Source: Trichomonas tenax
Lineage: Eukaryota > Parabasalia > Trichomonadida > Trichomonadidae
Reading direction: 5' to 3'
NCBI GenBank assembly: GCA_023091735.1
Contig: JALKBU010000200.1
Coordinates: 1 to 61,851, forward strand
DNA: 61,851 nt
The notes beneath the pieces were generated by a model. It did no database searches. It was not told where the DNA came from and saw only the letters and a program-made list of their open reading frames with translations. Below are positions 61,233 to 61,851 of this stretch, piece after piece. The first letter of the stretch is position 1; every line of letters begins with the position of its first letter. The translations under genes were made by a program, and so were the position numbers.

Positions 61233-61851
61233 TTTTATGGGAAATTGAAGAACGGTTATTTTATAAAAATATCGACCGACTGGCAAAAGTATACTATCGT
61301 CTTTTGACATTTGACATTTTACATGGCAAGTTGTTTTCTTCAATCATTGCAATTTAGCGAATTGCTCCTCAACAGATGACGATCAATGGCTCCGCTACGC
61401 TGTGCTCCGCTATGCCATTGAATCGTCATCTGTCTATTTAACTTGAGGATCTCCATGCCTCCATGAGATTTCAACGAATTTTGACATGTAAAATAACAAA
61501 AGTCACCATTTTTGACACGTATTATCTGACATTTGTCATGTAAAGTCGAAAATTTGATAAGTAATGTTAGCAATGAGCAAATTTTGTGTGAACTTGAGGT
61601 AGAATAACTTTATGTATGTTCGATGCATGAGCAAAGGAGTGCCGTTTGACTAGCGCGCATAGCGTATTTTTTCTTTTCTATTTTTTGATTTTTCTACCGG
61701 AACTCTAGCAAATATAAGCGAGCAAACGCTATAATAGTGAGATGTATTTGTTATAATCATCAAAGAGATTCATAACAGAAGCCTATTAATGATTTGTAAT
61801 GGGTTTCTGTTTGTAATCATATGATATCATGATTAAGTAATACCTTGCTAA
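61233..61851. promoter_or_regulatory. Raptor upstream region with many elements and a GC-rich hairpin
   Basis: No gene in what is visible. Elements: TTTACATGGCAA (61318-61329, minus orientation), TTTTGACATGTAAAAT (61479-61494), TTTTTGACACGTATTA (about 61508) and TTTGTCATGTAAAG (61532-61545). A GC-rich inverted repeat is at 61373-61432. Beyond 61600 the DNA is AT-rich apart from GACTAGCGCGCATAGCG near 61648. Confidence 0.55.
61373..61432. repeat. GC-rich inverted repeat with repeated loop
   Basis: Arms CAGATGACGATCAATGGC (61373-61390) and GCCATTGAATCGTCATCTG (61414-61432) are reverse complements except for one extra base. The 23-base loop carries CTCCGCTA twice around CGCTGTG and is much richer in G and C than its surroundings. 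Confidence 0.8.

Noticed and set aside
1..61851. CRISPR arrays, tRNA or rRNA genes, bacterial operons
   Set aside because: No regularly spaced repeats with unique spacers, no tRNA box pairs or rRNA-like stretches were found; genes have eukaryotic families and individual promoters.
1..61851. Maverick-type or other DNA transposons, viral genes
   Set aside because: No transposase, integrase, polymerase B, capsid or protease frame was recognised, though such elements are common in trichomonad genomes.

Overview
This is nuclear DNA of a parabasalid protist (trichomonad), most likely a Tritrichomonas-type species. The naming rests on several signs. Intergenic DNA is very AT-rich. About 30 mostly single-exon genes lie on both strands. 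Several start codons sit a few bases behind a TCA(C/T)TTT-like initiator (Inr), as in Trichomonas. A BTB/BACK/coiled-coil gene and many coiled-coil or armadillo-like proteins fit trichomonad family expansions. One exact copy of the trichomonad intron 3' motif ACTAACACACAG occurs 104 bases after a GTATGT. No tRNA, rRNA, CRISPR array, recognisable transposase or viral gene was seen. Species identity is inference.

Layout. 1-7139: Hrd1-like RING ligase, an unknown protein, two coiled-coil proteins and an ARM-like protein. 7140-9781: degraded DNA with a coding relic and a decayed copy of a repeat-rich surface-protein family. 9782-21361: a RalGAP/tuberin-like protein, a large alpha-solenoid, a candidate eIF4E-binding protein, a coiled-coil protein, a BTB/BACK protein and the splicing factor SF3B2/Cus1. 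21402-28438: a decayed and an intact copy of a type I membrane surface protein, then a possible 14-residue microprotein. 28439-41371: importin-beta karyopherin, PH-FYVE protein, beta-propeller protein, another decayed surface gene, HID1, a membrane-anchored protein and NAA35/Mak10. 41372-42821: gene-poor stretch holding the intron signature. 42822-54907: CacyBP/SIP, ARM-like protein, SVP26/TEX261-like cargo receptor, DHHC acyltransferase, propeller-RING Vps/HPS5-like protein, DENN protein, coiled coil, NOL12/Rrp17, two acidic or low-complexity proteins. 55167-61851: a GT-C-like membrane protein with a frameshifted tail, and Raptor.

The genes are mostly housekeeping. Membrane traffic is well represented (HID1, SVP26-like, Vps/HPS5-like, DENN, FYVE, DHHC). 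So are nuclear transport and RNA processing (importin, SF3B2, NOL12), protein turnover (Hrd1-like, CacyBP) and TOR signalling (Raptor, with a RalGAP/TSC-like protein and a possible eIF4E-binding protein in the same window). They are not operons; neighbours are linked only by position.

The most interesting pattern is a short near-palindromic element, consensus TTTG(A/T/C)CATGTAAA(T), that recurs in the upstream DNA of many conserved genes. It appears singly, in clusters of four, and as a back-to-back pair, on either strand, and I do not recognise it as a described promoter element. In two genes it lies inside the longest open frame just before a downstream ATG, so it also helps choose the start codon. 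Longest open frames often begin at non-ATG codons; the starts given here were moved to the first plausible ATG.
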